Counted from the first letter of the stretch, positions 8,747 through 18,085 are shown. The stretch is 64,000 nucleotides of DNA from Phocaeicola dorei (GCF_013009555.1 NZ_CP046176.1:2015501-2079500), one strand, 5' to 3'. A program made the numbers and translations. Notes: generated by a model not told the origin, from the sequence alone.

Positions 8747-8889
8747 TGTTCTCTTAAATTTGCTGCAAAGTACGTTATTTTAATCAGAATAAGAGTGGCT
8801 TATTATTGGGGAAAAATGTTCTTTTTTTCTTATTTTTTTGTTTTTACTTGCATACAGGCAGGCGGGGCAGTGTTTTCCGGATATAAAAA

Positions 8890-8934
8890 GAGGATGTATC
8901 AAACTCGAATCTTCTTTTGTTTTGATACATCCTC
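8890..8934 (-). terminator. Intrinsic terminator after DUF1573 gene
   Basis: GAGGATGTATCAAA (8890-8903) pairs perfectly with TTTGATACATCCTC (8921-8934). On the minus strand the stem is followed by a run of U (the A-run at 8886-8889), fitting termination of the gene that ends at 8955. Confidence 0.8.
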
Positions 8935-8954
8935 TCTCTTATGATGTGAGAATT

Positions 8955-9377
8955 CTATTCGGCAGCTGTGCCTTTCGGGGTCATGTCACCTTCTATATAA
9001 AGACGTGTCATCTCATTTTTCCCGTTTGTGCGGATAGTGATTGATTTCTTGAAATGTCCCGGAAATTTGCCGGCTCCATTATAAGTCACTGTTATCTGTC
9101 CGCTTTCACCCGGTTTGATGGGCTCTTTAGGATATTGGGGAACAGTACATCCGCAAGATGCAATCGCTTGATGGATGACTAGGGGACCATCTCCCGAATT
9201 TTTGAATTTGAAAACACAGGTAACTTTCGGGCTTGACTCGGGAAATGAACCGAAATTATGTGTTGTTTTCTCAAAGGTTATTTCTGCTTCTCCTTGAGAT
9301 TGCCATACGGCTGCGTATGTGGTTAACCCTATAATCAACAATAATGTTGAAAGCAAAATTTTCTTCATTAGTTCCAC
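8955..9377 (-). CDS. DUF1573 exported protein
   Basis: 140 residues with a signal peptide; the ATG at 9368 (MKKILLSTLL) is an equally good start. The mature part is a DUF1573 immunoglobulin-like domain with the family pattern EKTTHNFG near the start, the ASCGCT Cys pair in the middle and KPGESGQITVTYN. These small periplasmic domains are very common in Bacteroidetes and their role is not established; the C-G-C pair could bind metal or form a disulphide. It is not in an obvious operon: a 78-base gap separates it from the diacylglycerol kinase gene upstream. Confidence 0.9.
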   Translation of the reverse strand: MELMKKILLSTLLLIIGLTTYAAVWQSQGEAEITFEKTTHNFGSFPESSPKVTCVFKFKNSGDGPLVIHQAIASCGCTVPQYPKEPIKPGESGQITVTYNGAGKFPGHFKKSITIRTNGKNEMTRLYIEGDMTPKGTAAE

Positions 9378-9462
9378 TGTTTAAAAATTATCGGGGCTAA
9401 ATTACTGTTTTTTTTATAAAAGGTCTTTAACTGTTAGTGAAATAAATGGTAAATTAACACCT

Positions 9463-9816
9463 TTAAAAATAAGGGACAAAGATTATCAACCCTATGATGG
9501 CGGCAAATATGGCGCAAATCAGTACGGCTCCTGCTGCTATGTCCTTTACGTCTCCGGCCACAGGATGGTAGTCCGGGGATACCAGGTTTACCAGGCGTTC
9601 TATGGCTGTGTTGAATGCTTCGGCAGCCAGTACCATTGCAAAGCACAGGAGGATGACAAGCCATTCGGTGCGTGTTATTTCCAACCGGATGCCTGCAATG
9701 GTTACGGCGATGATGGCTGTGCAATGTATCCAGGCATTGTGTTCCTTACTTAAAAAACTACATACGCCTTTCCAGGCGTATGTAAAGCTTTTTAGTCGTT
9801 TATGCAGTTCATTCAT
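9463..9816 (-). CDS. dgkA: Diacylglycerol kinase / undecaprenol kinase family
   Basis: 117 residues, three membrane helices, typical of the small trimeric DgkA family. Signature residues are seen in AEAFNTAIERLVN (about 65-77) and DVKDIAAGAVL (about 88-98), which supply ATP and lipid contacts. The enzyme phosphorylates diacylglycerol or undecaprenol to recycle lipid carriers in the inner membrane; in Bacteroidetes which lipid is used is not settled. It starts 22 bases after the RelA/SpoT gene and is probably cotranscribed with it. Confidence 0.93.
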   Translation of the reverse strand: MNELHKRLKSFTYAWKGVCSFLSKEHNAWIHCTAIIAVTIAGIRLEITRTEWLVILLCFAMVLAAEAFNTAIERLVNLVSPDYHPVAGDVKDIAAGAVLICAIFAAIIGLIIFVPYF

Positions 9817-9838
9817 TTTTTTTAAGCTTGGGATGGGT

Positions 9839-12052
9839 TTATCCTCTGTTTACCTGTTTTACTCCTTTTACTGTCTTTATCTTTTTTACTAATGATTCCA
9901 GCTTTGAAGTGTCATCTACCATTACGGTCATCATGCCGCTGAACAGCCCGTCGTGCGAGTCGATGCTGATGGAACGGAGCAGGATATCGTTTTCCTTATT
10001 GATAATGGAGGTGATATTTGTCACAATTCCTATATCATCATGACCGACGATGCGCAGCGTGATGGGGTATTGTTTGCCGTGGCTTTTTCCAGCCCAACGC
10101 GCCTTTACGATACGGTAGGCAAAACGTGATTGCAATTCTCGTGCGTTAGGGCAGTCGGTACGGTGTATTTTGATTCCTCCGCTGATGGTTACAAACCCGA
10201 ATACATCATCGCCATAGATAGGGTTACAGCATTTGGCTAATTTGAAGTCCAGTCCTTTCAAATTCTGATCAATGACCAGCACGTCCTCTTTGAAGGTCTT
10301 GTCATCCTGTGCTGTCTGCATGCTGAAATTCTCGGCGCTGCGATAGACAATATCTTCCCGGTTTTCCGTTTCCTTTTTCTTCAGTTCCAGGTATTTTTCG
10401 ATGATGTCGTTCGCATCTCTTGTCTCGTTGGCTATGTCCTGGTAGAACTCGGTTACGGTTTTGTATCCCAGCTTTTTTATCAGGCGCATCATCACTGCTT
10501 CGTCGTATTCCAGCTTGCGGTTCTTGAATTTACGTTCTATGGTCTCTTTGGCGAACTCTGTCTGGCGGGCTTCTATCTCTTTGATGGCCTGGCGTATTTT
10601 GGTTCTTGCCTTCGAAGTGGTGACGATGTTCAGCCAGTCGCGTTTGGGTGTCTGGGTGTTTGAAGTCATGACTTCTACTTGGTCGCCGCTGTTCAGCGTT
10701 TGCTTTAATTGTGCGTTCTTTCCGTTCACCTTTGCTCCGATACACTTGGAACCCAGTTTGCTATGGATGGCGAAGGCAAAGTCCAGTACGGTCGCTCCTT
10801 TCGGCATCTTGTACAAGTCACCTTTGGGGGTGAATACGAATACTTCGTCTTCGTATAATTCCAGTTTGAACTGGTCCATCACTTCCAGGTCACTGTCGGC
10901 GTTCTCCAGTGTTTCCCGGATGGAGGTCAGCCATTCATCTAAACCGCTTTCTCCTTTTACGCCTTTGTAACGCCAGTGGGCTGCCAGACCACGTTCTGCT
11001 ATCTCGTCCATGCGTTCGGTGCGTATCTGTACTTCCACCCATTTGCCTTCAGGCCCCATTACAGTGGTGTGTAAGGATTCGTATCCGTTACTTTTGGGTA
11101 CGGAGAGCCAGTCGCGCAGACGTTTGGGATTGGGCATATACATATCGGTCACAATGGAATATACCTGCCAGCATTCTTGTTTTTCCTTGTCGACGGGAGA
11201 GTCCAGAATGATTCGGATGGCAAACAAGTCATATACTCCTTCGAAGGGACATTTCTGTTTCTTCATTTTCTGATAGATGGAATGGATGGACTTGGTACGC
11301 CCTTTCATGTGGAACTTTAATCCTGCTTCTTCCAGCTTGTGCTGTATCGGTTCGATAAAGGCGGCTATGTATTTGTCACGGGAGGCTTTCGTTTCGTTCA
11401 GTTTGTCCTTTATATGATAATATACGTCGTGTTCGGTATATTTCAAGGAAAGGTCTTCCAGTTCCGATTTCAGTTTGTATAGCCCCAGCTTATGTGCCAG
11501 CGGTGCGTACAGATAGGCAGCTTCGTTGGCTACTTGGGTGCGTGCTTCTATATTGGGAGTCTCCTTTATCTGTCTCATCAGGTTCACGCGGTCTGCAATG
11601 ATGATCAGAATAACACGCATGTCTTCGGCAAAAGAGAGTAGCAGGTTGCGGAAATTTTCCGATTCTATGGTAGGGCTTTTGGAGTATAGCTCATTGATTT
11701 TCACAAGACCGCGTATGATCCCCGCTACATCCTCTCCATATTCCTGTTGTACAGATGCTAAGGTGCATAAATGGTTCTTTACCGATTCGTGCAGCATGAT
11801 CCCCAGGATGGAAGCCCGTTTCATCCCAATTTCTTCGGCCACGATGACGGCGGTCTGCATATCTTTGATGATAGGATTCATCCCGAAACAATTTCGTGGC
11901 AGGTTACCTTCGGCAACTGCTTTTATGAGGTGTATTTTTAACTTATGGCAATCACCCTTCTGCAAGGTGTCGCCGGATAATTGCAGCAATCGTTTATAGA
12001 GGGCGAACAGTTGCTCACGCTCTTTGGCTGTGAAAAATGCTTTTTCTTCCAT
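9839..12052 (-). CDS. relA: RelA/SpoT family (p)ppGpp synthetase with degenerate hydrolase domain
   Basis: 737 residues with the full long-RSH layout: N-terminal HD region (about 20-170), synthetase (about 235-370, YDLFAIRIILD, SVPKSNGYESLHTTV, EVQIRTERMDEIAERG), TGS (about 405-465, VFVFTPKGDLYKMPKGATV), a Cys-rich segment (AKCCNPIYGDD) and a C-terminal ACT domain. The HD domain has lost its catalytic signature: LHES at 87-90 replaces L-H-D-(T/V), and ADRVNLMRQ replaces A-D-R-L-H-N-M. The protein should therefore make but not hydrolyse (p)ppGpp, like RelA. A TACCTTTA box on the minus strand at 12083-12076 may be its promoter. The symbol reflects this inference rather than orthology. Confidence 0.9.
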   Translation of the reverse strand: MEEKAFFTAKEREQLFALYKRLLQLSGDTLQKGDCHKLKIHLIKAVAEGNLPRNCFGMNPIIKDMQTAVIVAEEIGMKRASILGIMLHESVKNHLCTLASVQQEYGEDVAGIIRGLVKINELYSKSPTIESENFRNLLLSFAEDMRVILIIIADRVNLMRQIKETPNIEARTQVANEAAYLYAPLAHKLGLYKLKSELEDLSLKYTEHDVYYHIKDKLNETKASRDKYIAAFIEPIQHKLEEAGLKFHMKGRTKSIHSIYQKMKKQKCPFEGVYDLFAIRIILDSPVDKEKQECWQVYSIVTDMYMPNPKRLRDWLSVPKSNGYESLHTTVMGPEGKWVEVQIRTERMDEIAERGLAAHWRYKGVKGESGLDEWLTSIRETLENADSDLEVMDQFKLELYEDEVFVFTPKGDLYKMPKGATVLDFAFAIHSKLGSKCIGAKVNGKNAQLKQTLNSGDQVEVMTSNTQTPKRDWLNIVTTSKARTKIRQAIKEIEARQTEFAKETIERKFKNRKLEYDEAVMMRLIKKLGYKTVTEFYQDIANETRDANDIIEKYLELKKKETENREDIVYRSAENFSMQTAQDDKTFKEDVLVIDQNLKGLDFKLAKCCNPIYGDDVFGFVTISGGIKIHRTDCPNARELQSRFAYRIVKARWAGKSHGKQYPITLRIVGHDDIGIVTNITSIINKENDILLRSISIDSHDGLFSGMMTVMVDDTSKLESLVKKIKTVKGVKQVNRG

Positions 12053-12126
12053 AACACGTGAAATCTTTTCGAGGGTAAAGGTAGTTTTTTTCTTTATTTA
12101 TTAGGTAGTGTTCTCGCATTTTTTTG

Positions 12127-12134
12127 TATTTTTG
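12127..12134 (+). promoter_or_regulatory. -7 box for DUF4301 gene
   Basis: TATTTTTG matches TAnnTTTG and lies 62 bases before the ATG at 12196, back to back with the likely relA promoter. No clear -33 box is seen. Confidence 0.5.
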
Positions 12135-12195
12135 GGCAATTAATAGTGAAAGAATAAGGTAACAATTTATTTAAACCATATAAAATCATGTACTT

Positions 12196-13713
12196 ATGTT
12201 AACACCTGAAGACAAAGACTTATTAGTGAAAAAAGGAATTTCCGAGCAGCAGATTGCAGAACAACTGGCTTGCTTTGAAAAGGGTTTCCCATTTTTGAAG
12301 CTGGATGCGGCCGCTTCTGTTGAAAAGGGAATCATGGCTCCCGCCGAAATTGAAATGAAAAATTATTTGGAAGCATGGGATACATATAAGGAAGGTGAGA
12401 AAACCATCGTGAAGTTTGTACCCGCCTCTGGTGCTGCCAGCCGCATGTTCAAGAATTTGTTCGAATTCCTGGGGGCTGATTACAATACTCCGAAGACAGA
12501 TTTCGAAAAGAAATTTTTCGACCATATTCATAGCTTCGCATTCTACAATGACTTGAATGCGGCTTGTATGGATAATACAGGAAAGAATATTGATGCTTTG
12601 ATGGCCGGGAAGGATTATAAACCTATAGTAGCCAATCTGCTGGAAGCTGCCGGCTTGAACTATGGGGCATTACCGAAGGGGTTGTTGAAATTCCATCGGT
12701 ATGCGGATGGTGTGCGTACGCCGCTGGAAGAACATTTGGTGGAAGGCGCGTTGTATGCGGCAGGCAGAACCGGAAAAGTGAATGTGCATTTCACCGTTTC
12801 TACGGAACATCGTGAATTGTTCACAAAGCTGGTGGAAGAGAAGGTTGCCGTTTATGCAAAGAAGTATGGAGTAGAATATGATGTGTCATTTTCTGAACAG
12901 AAACCGAGTACGGATACGGTTGCTGCCGATATGGAGAACAAACCTTTCCGCGATAAAGGCAAACTGTTGTTCCGTCCGGGAGGGCATGGCGCGCTGATTG
13001 AGAATCTGAATGACCTGGATGCCGATGTTATCTTTATCAAGAATATAGATAATGTGGTGCCCGATCGCTTGAAAGAGGATACTGTTACGTATAAAAAGCT
13101 GATTGCGGGGGTACTGGTTACTCTGCAGAAGCAGGTATTTGAATATTTGGAATTGCTGGATGGCGGTAAATATACACATGCGCAGCTGGAAGAGATCATT
13201 CGTTTCTTACAGCAGACTTTATGTTGCCGCAAACCGGATATCAAGGATCTGGAAGATGCCGATTTGGTTATTTATCTGCGTAAGAAGTTAAACCGTCCGA
13301 TGCGTGTATGCGGTATGGTGAAGAATGTGGGTGAACCGGGAGGCGGCCCGTTCCTGGCTTATAATGCGGATGGTACTGTTTCACTGCAAATTTTGGAAAG
13401 TTCTCAGATTGACATGAATGATCCGGCCAAGAAAGAGATGTTCGAGAAAGGTACTCACTTTAATCCGGTGGATTTGGTGTGTGCGGTACGAGATTATAAA
13501 GGAAACAAATTCGACTTGGTGAAGTATGTGGATAAGGCTACAGGTTTTATCTCTTATAAATCAAAGAACGGTAGAGAACTGAAAGCATTGGAACTTCCGG
13601 GCTTGTGGAATGGTGCGATGAGTGACTGGAACACTGTTTTCGTTGAAGTGCCGTTGAGTACCTTTAATCCGGTGAAGACTGTGAATGATTTGTTGCGTGA
13701 ACAGCATCAATAA
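12196..13713 (+). CDS. DUF4301 family protein, nucleotidyltransferase-like
   Basis: 505 residues, cytoplasmic, no signal peptide. The whole length fits the Bacteroidetes family DUF4301. Two Gly-rich patterns stand out: VPASGAASRMFK (about 75-86) and RPGGHGALIENL (about 256-267) followed by DADVIFIKNIDNV, which together resemble the phosphate loop and metal-binding strand of UDP-sugar pyrophosphorylases. A second GEPGGGPF lies near residue 379. A sugar-nucleotide or related nucleotidyl transfer is a reasonable guess but has not been shown to my knowledge. The gene is monocistronic, with a -7 box and a strong terminator, and diverges from relA. Confidence 0.8.
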   Translation: MLTPEDKDLLVKKGISEQQIAEQLACFEKGFPFLKLDAAASVEKGIMAPAEIEMKNYLEAWDTYKEGEKTIVKFVPASGAASRMFKNLFEFLGADYNTPKTDFEKKFFDHIHSFAFYNDLNAACMDNTGKNIDALMAGKDYKPIVANLLEAAGLNYGALPKGLLKFHRYADGVRTPLEEHLVEGALYAAGRTGKVNVHFTVSTEHRELFTKLVEEKVAVYAKKYGVEYDVSFSEQKPSTDTVAADMENKPFRDKGKLLFRPGGHGALIENLNDLDADVIFIKNIDNVVPDRLKEDTVTYKKLIAGVLVTLQKQVFEYLELLDGGKYTHAQLEEIIRFLQQTLCCRKPDIKDLEDADLVIYLRKKLNRPMRVCGMVKNVGEPGGGPFLAYNADGTVSLQILESSQIDMNDPAKKEMFEKGTHFNPVDLVCAVRDYKGNKFDLVKYVDKATGFISYKSKNGRELKALELPGLWNGAMSDWNTVFVEVPLSTFNPVKTVNDLLREQHQ

Positions 13714-13730
13714 CCCCTTTTTATTGTAGA

Positions 13731-13783
13731 TTACATGGATTTATACAGATCGGAAGATTTGTGTAAATCCGTGTAGTTTTTTT
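13731..13783 (+). terminator. Strong intrinsic terminator after DUF4301 gene
   Basis: A 21-bp stem (13731-13751 with 13756-13776, four G-U pairs, GGAA loop) is followed by seven T residues. Confidence 0.85.
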
Positions 13784-13831
13784 GTGAAATTAATTTATAT
13801 ACCCTTGATTACTAACCTATAATTAAAAAGA

Positions 13832-15082
13832 ATGAACCTGCTGACCTTTATTGCTCCACTGGCTGTGGCGGCAACTTTTATGATGCCGGCCGATGCCGCA
13901 AATCACAAAGAATTACCGGCATTGGGAAATACTCATATTCAAGTATTCGACAAGACCCCTGTTTGTTTTCGTCCCGACTCTTTTCCTAATTATACTCCTG
14001 CCAATGCTGACGGAGTGATCCGTCTGGTAAACGGGCGTATTATTTTAAAGAAAATAACCTTGCCCGATTACAAAAGAGATGTGGATGTTACCCTGAAAGT
14101 AACTGTAGCTTCCAATGGTGACCGTTGGGATAAATCTGGCTCTTGTTTTGTGCTTCCCAAAGAATCGGTGATCAATCTGATGAATATAGCCGAAGGCAAG
14201 AGGGCGTTTCCTGCGGTAGACAGTGCCAAATATGAAAAAATGATTGGTATTGTTCCGGGTAAGGATTATGTGCCTACCCTTGAACTGATGCGTTTTATGA
14301 CCCCGTTCGGTGTGGGGTATTATAGTTCGGATAATGATTCTTTGAGCAGCAAGAGACGTCCTGTATATATCCCGAAATGGGAAAAGAGTGTGACTTGGGT
14401 GCAGGATATTACCGATCTTTATCCGGCATTGGAGAGAGAGGCATACGTGGGAATTTATATTGATACATGGACTGCCGAGGGGTATGTGGCCAGCATGGAA
14501 TTGGACGTGAAGGAGAGTAAGATCACTTGCGACGTGATGCCGGAGCGCCGTGTGAAGCCTTTGATGAATACGGTGTATTATATCGGACAGACTTATCCGG
14601 ATATTTTCTCACGCAAAGATGTGGTGATGGATTTTGATATGTCGAAAGCTGCCAAGAATGTTCGTTTGAAGTATATTGTTACAGGTCACGGGGGGCATAG
14701 TGGCGGAGATGAGTTTGTGGAGAAACGAAACATTGTGTCTGTTGATGGCAAGGAGGTGTTGAATTTCATTCCTTGGCGTGACGACTGTGCTTCTTTCCGC
14801 CGTTTTAACCCAGCTACGGGAGTATGGCTGATACCACGAGTTGCCGCATATATAGGTGATAAGGGTTATACGACAAAAGAGATTGAAGAACCTTTGGCTT
14901 CTTCAGATTTATCCCGTTCCAATTGGTGTCCGGGTAGCGATGTGATGCCTGAGGAGGCTGTTATTGGTGACTTGCCGGCCGGTAAACATTCTTTTAAGGT
15001 AAGTATCCCTGAGGCACAACAGGTGGATGGCAATAAATTGAATCATTGGCTGGTTTCAGCTTATTTGGTTTGGGAGGAATAA
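13832..15082 (+). CDS. Secreted PNGase F-like glycoamidase homologue
   Basis: 416 residues with a signal peptide (cleavage near residue 22, ADAAN). By eye it aligns with peptide-N-glycosidase F: D100 in GDRWD matches catalytic D60 of PNGase [10 protein letters not shown] (154-162) matches RFITPYWVG; YIDTW (209-213) matches YTETW, placing D211 where PNGase F has E118; GHGG (285-288) and E294 match the region of E206; and NWCPG (364-368) matches GWCPG. Both jelly-roll domains thus appear present, plus an insert of about 40 residues. It probably removes N-glycans, or a related amide-linked glycan, from proteins outside the cell. The E-to-D change may alter activity. The alignment is from memory. 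Confidence 0.72.
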   Translation: MNLLTFIAPLAVAATFMMPADAANHKELPALGNTHIQVFDKTPVCFRPDSFPNYTPANADGVIRLVNGRIILKKITLPDYKRDVDVTLKVTVASNGDRWDKSGSCFVLPKESVINLMNIAEGKRAFPAVDSAKYEKMIGIVPGKDYVPTLELMRFMTPFGVGYYSSDNDSLSSKRRPVYIPKWEKSVTWVQDITDLYPALEREAYVGIYIDTWTAEGYVASMELDVKESKITCDVMPERRVKPLMNTVYYIGQTYPDIFSRKDVVMDFDMSKAAKNVRLKYIVTGHGGHSGGDEFVEKRNIVSVDGKEVLNFIPWRDDCASFRRFNPATGVWLIPRVAAYIGDKGYTTKEIEEPLASSDLSRSNWCPGSDVMPEEAVIGDLPAGKHSFKVSIPEAQQVDGNKLNHWLVSAYLVWEE

Positions 15083-15114
15083 CTTTTCCCAATTATTAAT
15101 AGCTGCTGGAGCAG

Positions 15115-15164
15115 TTTGAATCTTTCCGAATATGAATGGTGAATTTCTTTCGGAAGGATTCAAA
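15115..15164. terminator. Bidirectional hairpin between convergent genes
   Basis: TTTGAATCTTTCCGAA (15115-15130) pairs with 15149-15164 over 16 bp with one wobble. It lies between the 3' ends of the PNGase-like gene (+) and the AlkD-like gene (-). The U-tracts are weak. Confidence 0.6.
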
Positions 15165-15189
15165 TCCTCTTTGCGGTAAATAATGAACA

Positions 15190-15906
15190 TTATTTGTTTT
15201 TTCTTTTCATGCTGCGGATGATTTCTTTGTCCTCCGTGCTTACCCGATAAGATTCTATGATTTTTTGTAGCGCTTTATTGTAGGTAAAGTCATCTAAATG
15301 ATTTTCCTTCAGATAGTTCACCGTCTTTTGAGGAAATTTGACATAACATACGGATAAAGCCCATGCTACAGCCATCTTCACATAATATCCTTCGTGACTG
15401 ATCCGGTCCATCCATTGCAATACGTTGTTTATATACTCTTCGTCAATATAATGAGCCATTGCCATTACTACTCCGAAACGTATCTCATATTCTTTGTCGG
15501 ATTTCATCCAGTTTTCCAAAAATAGCCAGACCCTTTTCTTGTTCTTGTCAACAAACCGTTGTTTGCCGTAAAAGTCAAAAGTGTCACAAACAGACCAACT
15601 GTTGATGATGGTAACAAACCGGGCAACCAGTGAAAGATATGCTTCTATGTCTTTCATTTTCAGATTGCTTATTACCATACCTTGCAACATACGTTCTTCC
15701 ATATAATAAGTATCCGCAGTCTGTAGATAACTCTCCCAGTCATCTTTGGCAATTTGTGCTCCTAACCGCCTTAGGGCAGGGATGCGGATACCCAATACAT
15801 TTTCTATTCCCGGATGCAGCGATTCGGTGAACTTTTTATTTCCATTTTCTGCCAGTTGCAGCAAATTTTCTTTTATGGTCAATCCGTTGATACGATATTC
15901 GTCCAT
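15190..15906 (-). CDS. DNA alkylation repair protein, AlkD-like
   Basis: 238 residues made of HEAT-like helical repeats. The family pattern INSWSVCDTF (about 100-109), FLENWMKSDKEYEIRFGVVM and YVKMAVAWALS are typical of AlkC/AlkD-type DNA glycosylases (PF08713), which excise positively charged alkylated bases such as 3-methyladenine and 7-methylguanine. The Trp and Asp of the W-S-V-C-D segment correspond to the active-site cleft. It follows the GNAT gene by 20 bases on the same strand, so the two probably form one transcript. Confidence 0.9.
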   Translation of the reverse strand: MDEYRINGLTIKENLLQLAENGNKKFTESLHPGIENVLGIRIPALRRLGAQIAKDDWESYLQTADTYYMEERMLQGMVISNLKMKDIEAYLSLVARFVTIINSWSVCDTFDFYGKQRFVDKNKKRVWLFLENWMKSDKEYEIRFGVVMAMAHYIDEEYINNVLQWMDRISHEGYYVKMAVAWALSVCYVKFPQKTVNYLKENHLDDFTYNKALQKIIESYRVSTEDKEIIRSMKRKNK

Positions 15907-15926
15907 TTTGTTTTTGTAAGATAGGG

Positions 15927-16424
15927 TTAGATTTTCAGTCCCATGATATAATCGTTCATATAATATCCGTTGCCTATATAGAAATCTCCTTCTGCAACTT
16001 TTTCCATTCCTAAATGTTGGTAGAATTGTAAAGCCTTATTGTTACGGTTTACATTCAAGTGCATTTCGCAAGGTCCGGGATGGATTTCTTTAATTGCTTT
16101 GACGGCCTGCTCAAATAGTGCTTTGCCCAACCGGCAACCTTGAAAACGAGGAAGTACATAGATTTTCTGCAGATGAAATAAATGTTCTCCTTCGGGCTGT
16201 ATGGAAACATATCCGGCAGCTTCTCCATCTTTGTAAGCTATGTAATAGATGTGCCCTTCTTCTTCTATTTGTTTACGCAGATTTTTCGGAGAGTACATCC
16301 AGTCCATCATGTAATCCAATTGTTCTTTTGAAAGAATTTCCTGGTAGGTGGCCGGAAATACAATCTGAGCCATCTCGTTAATCAACTGAATATCATTGGT
16401 TGTCGCTTTTTGTATGGTAAACAT
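15927..16424 (-). CDS. GNAT family N-acetyltransferase
   Basis: 165 residues. The acetyl-CoA binding motif A is visible as LPRFQGCRLGKALFEQAV (about 92-109, Q-x-x-x-G-x-A), followed by the LNVNRNNKALQFYQHLGM motif B region. The family transfers acetyl groups to amines; the substrate cannot be inferred. A TATCTTTG box on the minus strand (16466-16459) lies 35 bases upstream and is probably its promoter. It leads a two-gene unit with the AlkD-like gene. Confidence 0.88.
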   Translation of the reverse strand: MFTIQKATTNDIQLINEMAQIVFPATYQEILSKEQLDYMMDWMYSPKNLRKQIEEEGHIYYIAYKDGEAAGYVSIQPEGEHLFHLQKIYVLPRFQGCRLGKALFEQAVKAIKEIHPGPCEMHLNVNRNNKALQFYQHLGMEKVAEGDFYIGNGYYMNDYIMGLKI

Positions 16425-16458
16425 GATCTTTATATCTTTTTAGGGTTATAACGAGAGA

Positions 16459-16466
16459 CAAAGATA
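16459..16466 (-). promoter_or_regulatory. -7 box for GNAT-AlkD unit
   Basis: TATCTTTG on the minus strand matches the Bacteroides -7 consensus 35 bases before the GNAT start; the -33 box is not clear. Confidence 0.5.
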
Positions 16467-16571
16467 AACTTTTTACAACAAAAAAAAGGGGACTTCCTTT
16501 CTTTTACTTGTTTAAATATTAATTTATGCAAAATAATAGAACTATGCAATACAAGGTACTGATATAATACA

Positions 16572-16579
16572 TATATTTG
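16572..16579 (+). promoter_or_regulatory. -7 box for padR-pspC operon
   Basis: TATATTTG matches TAnnTTTG and lies 24 bases before the PadR start codon at 16603. Confidence 0.5.
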
Positions 16580-16602
16580 TGCCAAACAAAGTATTATAAA
16601 TT

Positions 16603-16929
16603 ATGAATGTAGACAATGTACGATCTCAGATGCGCAAAGGAATGCTGGAATACTGCATTTTATTGTTGTTGCACAAAGAGCCGTCATATGCTTCGGATAT
16701 CATTCAAAAATTGAAAGAAGCCCGGCTCATTGTAGTAGAAGGGACGCTTTATCCGCTGCTTACCCGGCTGAAAAACGATGACCTGCTCTCATACGAATGG
16801 GTAGAGTCTACTCAGGGACCACCTCGTAAATATTATAATCTCACTCCTCAGGGTGAAATATTCCTTAGCGGATTGGAGACTGCTTGGGAGGAGTTGACGA
16901 ATACAGTGAATCATTTAAAAAACAATTAA
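16603..16929 (+). CDS. PadR family transcriptional regulator
   Basis: 108 residues. A single PadR-type winged helix: LEYCILLLLHKEPSYASDI (about 15-33), then VVEGTLYPLLTRLKNDDLLSYEW, the recognition helix and wing. PadR regulators are mostly repressors of membrane stress or efflux genes. The gene sits 12 bases before a PspC-domain membrane protein, the common Bacteroidetes pairing in which the regulator probably controls both genes. No operator could be picked out by eye. Confidence 0.93.
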   Translation: MNVDNVRSQMRKGMLEYCILLLLHKEPSYASDIIQKLKEARLIVVEGTLYPLLTRLKNDDLLSYEWVESTQGPPRKYYNLTPQGEIFLSGLETAWEELTNTVNHLKNN

Positions 16930-16941
16930 AAACAGGATACA

Positions 16942-17988
16942 ATGAAAAAGACTTTAACCATAAATTTAGGAGGTACCGTTTATCATATAGACGAAGACGC
17001 TTACCACTTGTTGGATAATTATTTAGCTAATTTACGCATTCACTTTCGTCGTGAGGAAGGTGCGGAGGAGATTGTACATGATATGGAATTACGCATATCT
17101 GAACTGTTTGCTGACCGTTTGAATGAGGGCAAACAGGTTATTACCATTGAGGATGTGGAAGAAATCATAGCCCGGATGGGTAAACCTGAAGAACTCTCTG
17201 GTGAAGGGAATGGAGAAACATCCGGTTCGGAAAAGGCAAAAGGGACCACTGTACGCCGTCTGTTTCGTGATCCGGACAATAAAGTGCTGGGTGGTGTGGC
17301 TTCCGGATTGGCCGCTTATATGGGATGGGATGTTACTTGGGTACGTATCATTCTATTGGTTCTTGGCTTCTTTGTTCATGGGGTGATATTGGCTTATATC
17401 ATAGCGTGGATTATTATTCCTATGGCGCATACCGCCCCCGAGAAACTCGCCATGAAGGGGGCTGCTATTAATGTGGAGAATATAGGCAAGACTGTAACAG
17501 ACGGATTTGAAAAAGTGAATGATTATGTACGCTCAGATCGTCCTAGAAGTATCTTGCAAAAGATAGGGGAGGGGATTGTGTCTGTGGCGGGGTTCCTTAT
17601 CAAATTCCTGCTTGTTTTCATTGCTATTTGCTGTGCGCCTGTATTGTTTGTATTATTGATTGTCTTTTTTGCATTGCTGATGGCGGCTACGGGGCTGATT
17701 GCTGCATTGCCGGCAGTGCTTTATGAGGTGCTGCCTGCAGTTAATTGGGCTACGGTGGGTAGCTCTCCGGGGTTGACTGTCGCTATGTCCGTTGCAGGTA
17801 TTCTGGTTATCGGTATTCCTATTATAGGACTGATACACATGCTGATGCGTCATTTTGGAGGTTGGCAACCCATGTCCATTGTAACCAAAATTATATTTAT
17901 CGTATTGTGGCTCATCGCTTTGGGAGTGGGTGTTTTCTTTGTACTGAATGATCCAAATATTGCTTCAATGATATCGTATAGTTTATAA
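16942..17988 (+). CDS. PspC domain membrane protein
   Basis: 348 residues. Residues 1-90 form a soluble segment ([20 protein letters not shown], with a heavily charged helix [18 protein letters not shown]). The PspC domain follows at about 105-160 ([26 protein letters not shown], then one long hydrophobic segment), and four or five further membrane helices fill 205-345. PspC proteins sense or counter inner-membrane stress. It forms an operon with the PadR gene in front. Its function in Bacteroides is not established. Confidence 0.9.
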   Translation: MKKTLTINLGGTVYHIDEDAYHLLDNYLANLRIHFRREEGAEEIVHDMELRISELFADRLNEGKQVITIEDVEEIIARMGKPEELSGEGNGETSGSEKAKGTTVRRLFRDPDNKVLGGVASGLAAYMGWDVTWVRIILLVLGFFVHGVILAYIIAWIIIPMAHTAPEKLAMKGAAINVENIGKTVTDGFEKVNDYVRSDRPRSILQKIGEGIVSVAGFLIKFLLVFIAICCAPVLFVLLIVFFALLMAATGLIAALPAVLYEVLPAVNWATVGSSPGLTVAMSVAGILVIGIPIIGLIHMLMRHFGGWQPMSIVTKIIFIVLWLIALGVGVFFVLNDPNIASMISYSL

Positions 17989-17995
17989 AATACAC

Positions 17996-18003
17996 TATCT
18001 TTG
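17996..18003 (+). promoter_or_regulatory. -7 box for purT
   Basis: TATCTTTG matches TAnnTTTG. It lies between the pspC stop and purT. Transcription from it would begin near 18010, which leaves a 75-base leader before the ATG at 18086. Confidence 0.6.
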
Positions 18004-18085
18004 CAGATGGAAAGTTGGGAATCAAGAGGTGTCTTGTTCTCAACTCTCCGTTTTTTGTAAGGAATATCAAACATATGTAAATACT

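Noticed and set aside
8838..9044. Plus-strand ORF over the terminator at 8890-8934
   Set aside because: It runs through a terminator hairpin and the end of the DUF1573 gene; no family features.
18029..18085. Upstream in-frame start for purT
   Set aside because: The extra 19 residues have no PurT homology and the normal PurT N-terminus begins at the ATG at 18086.
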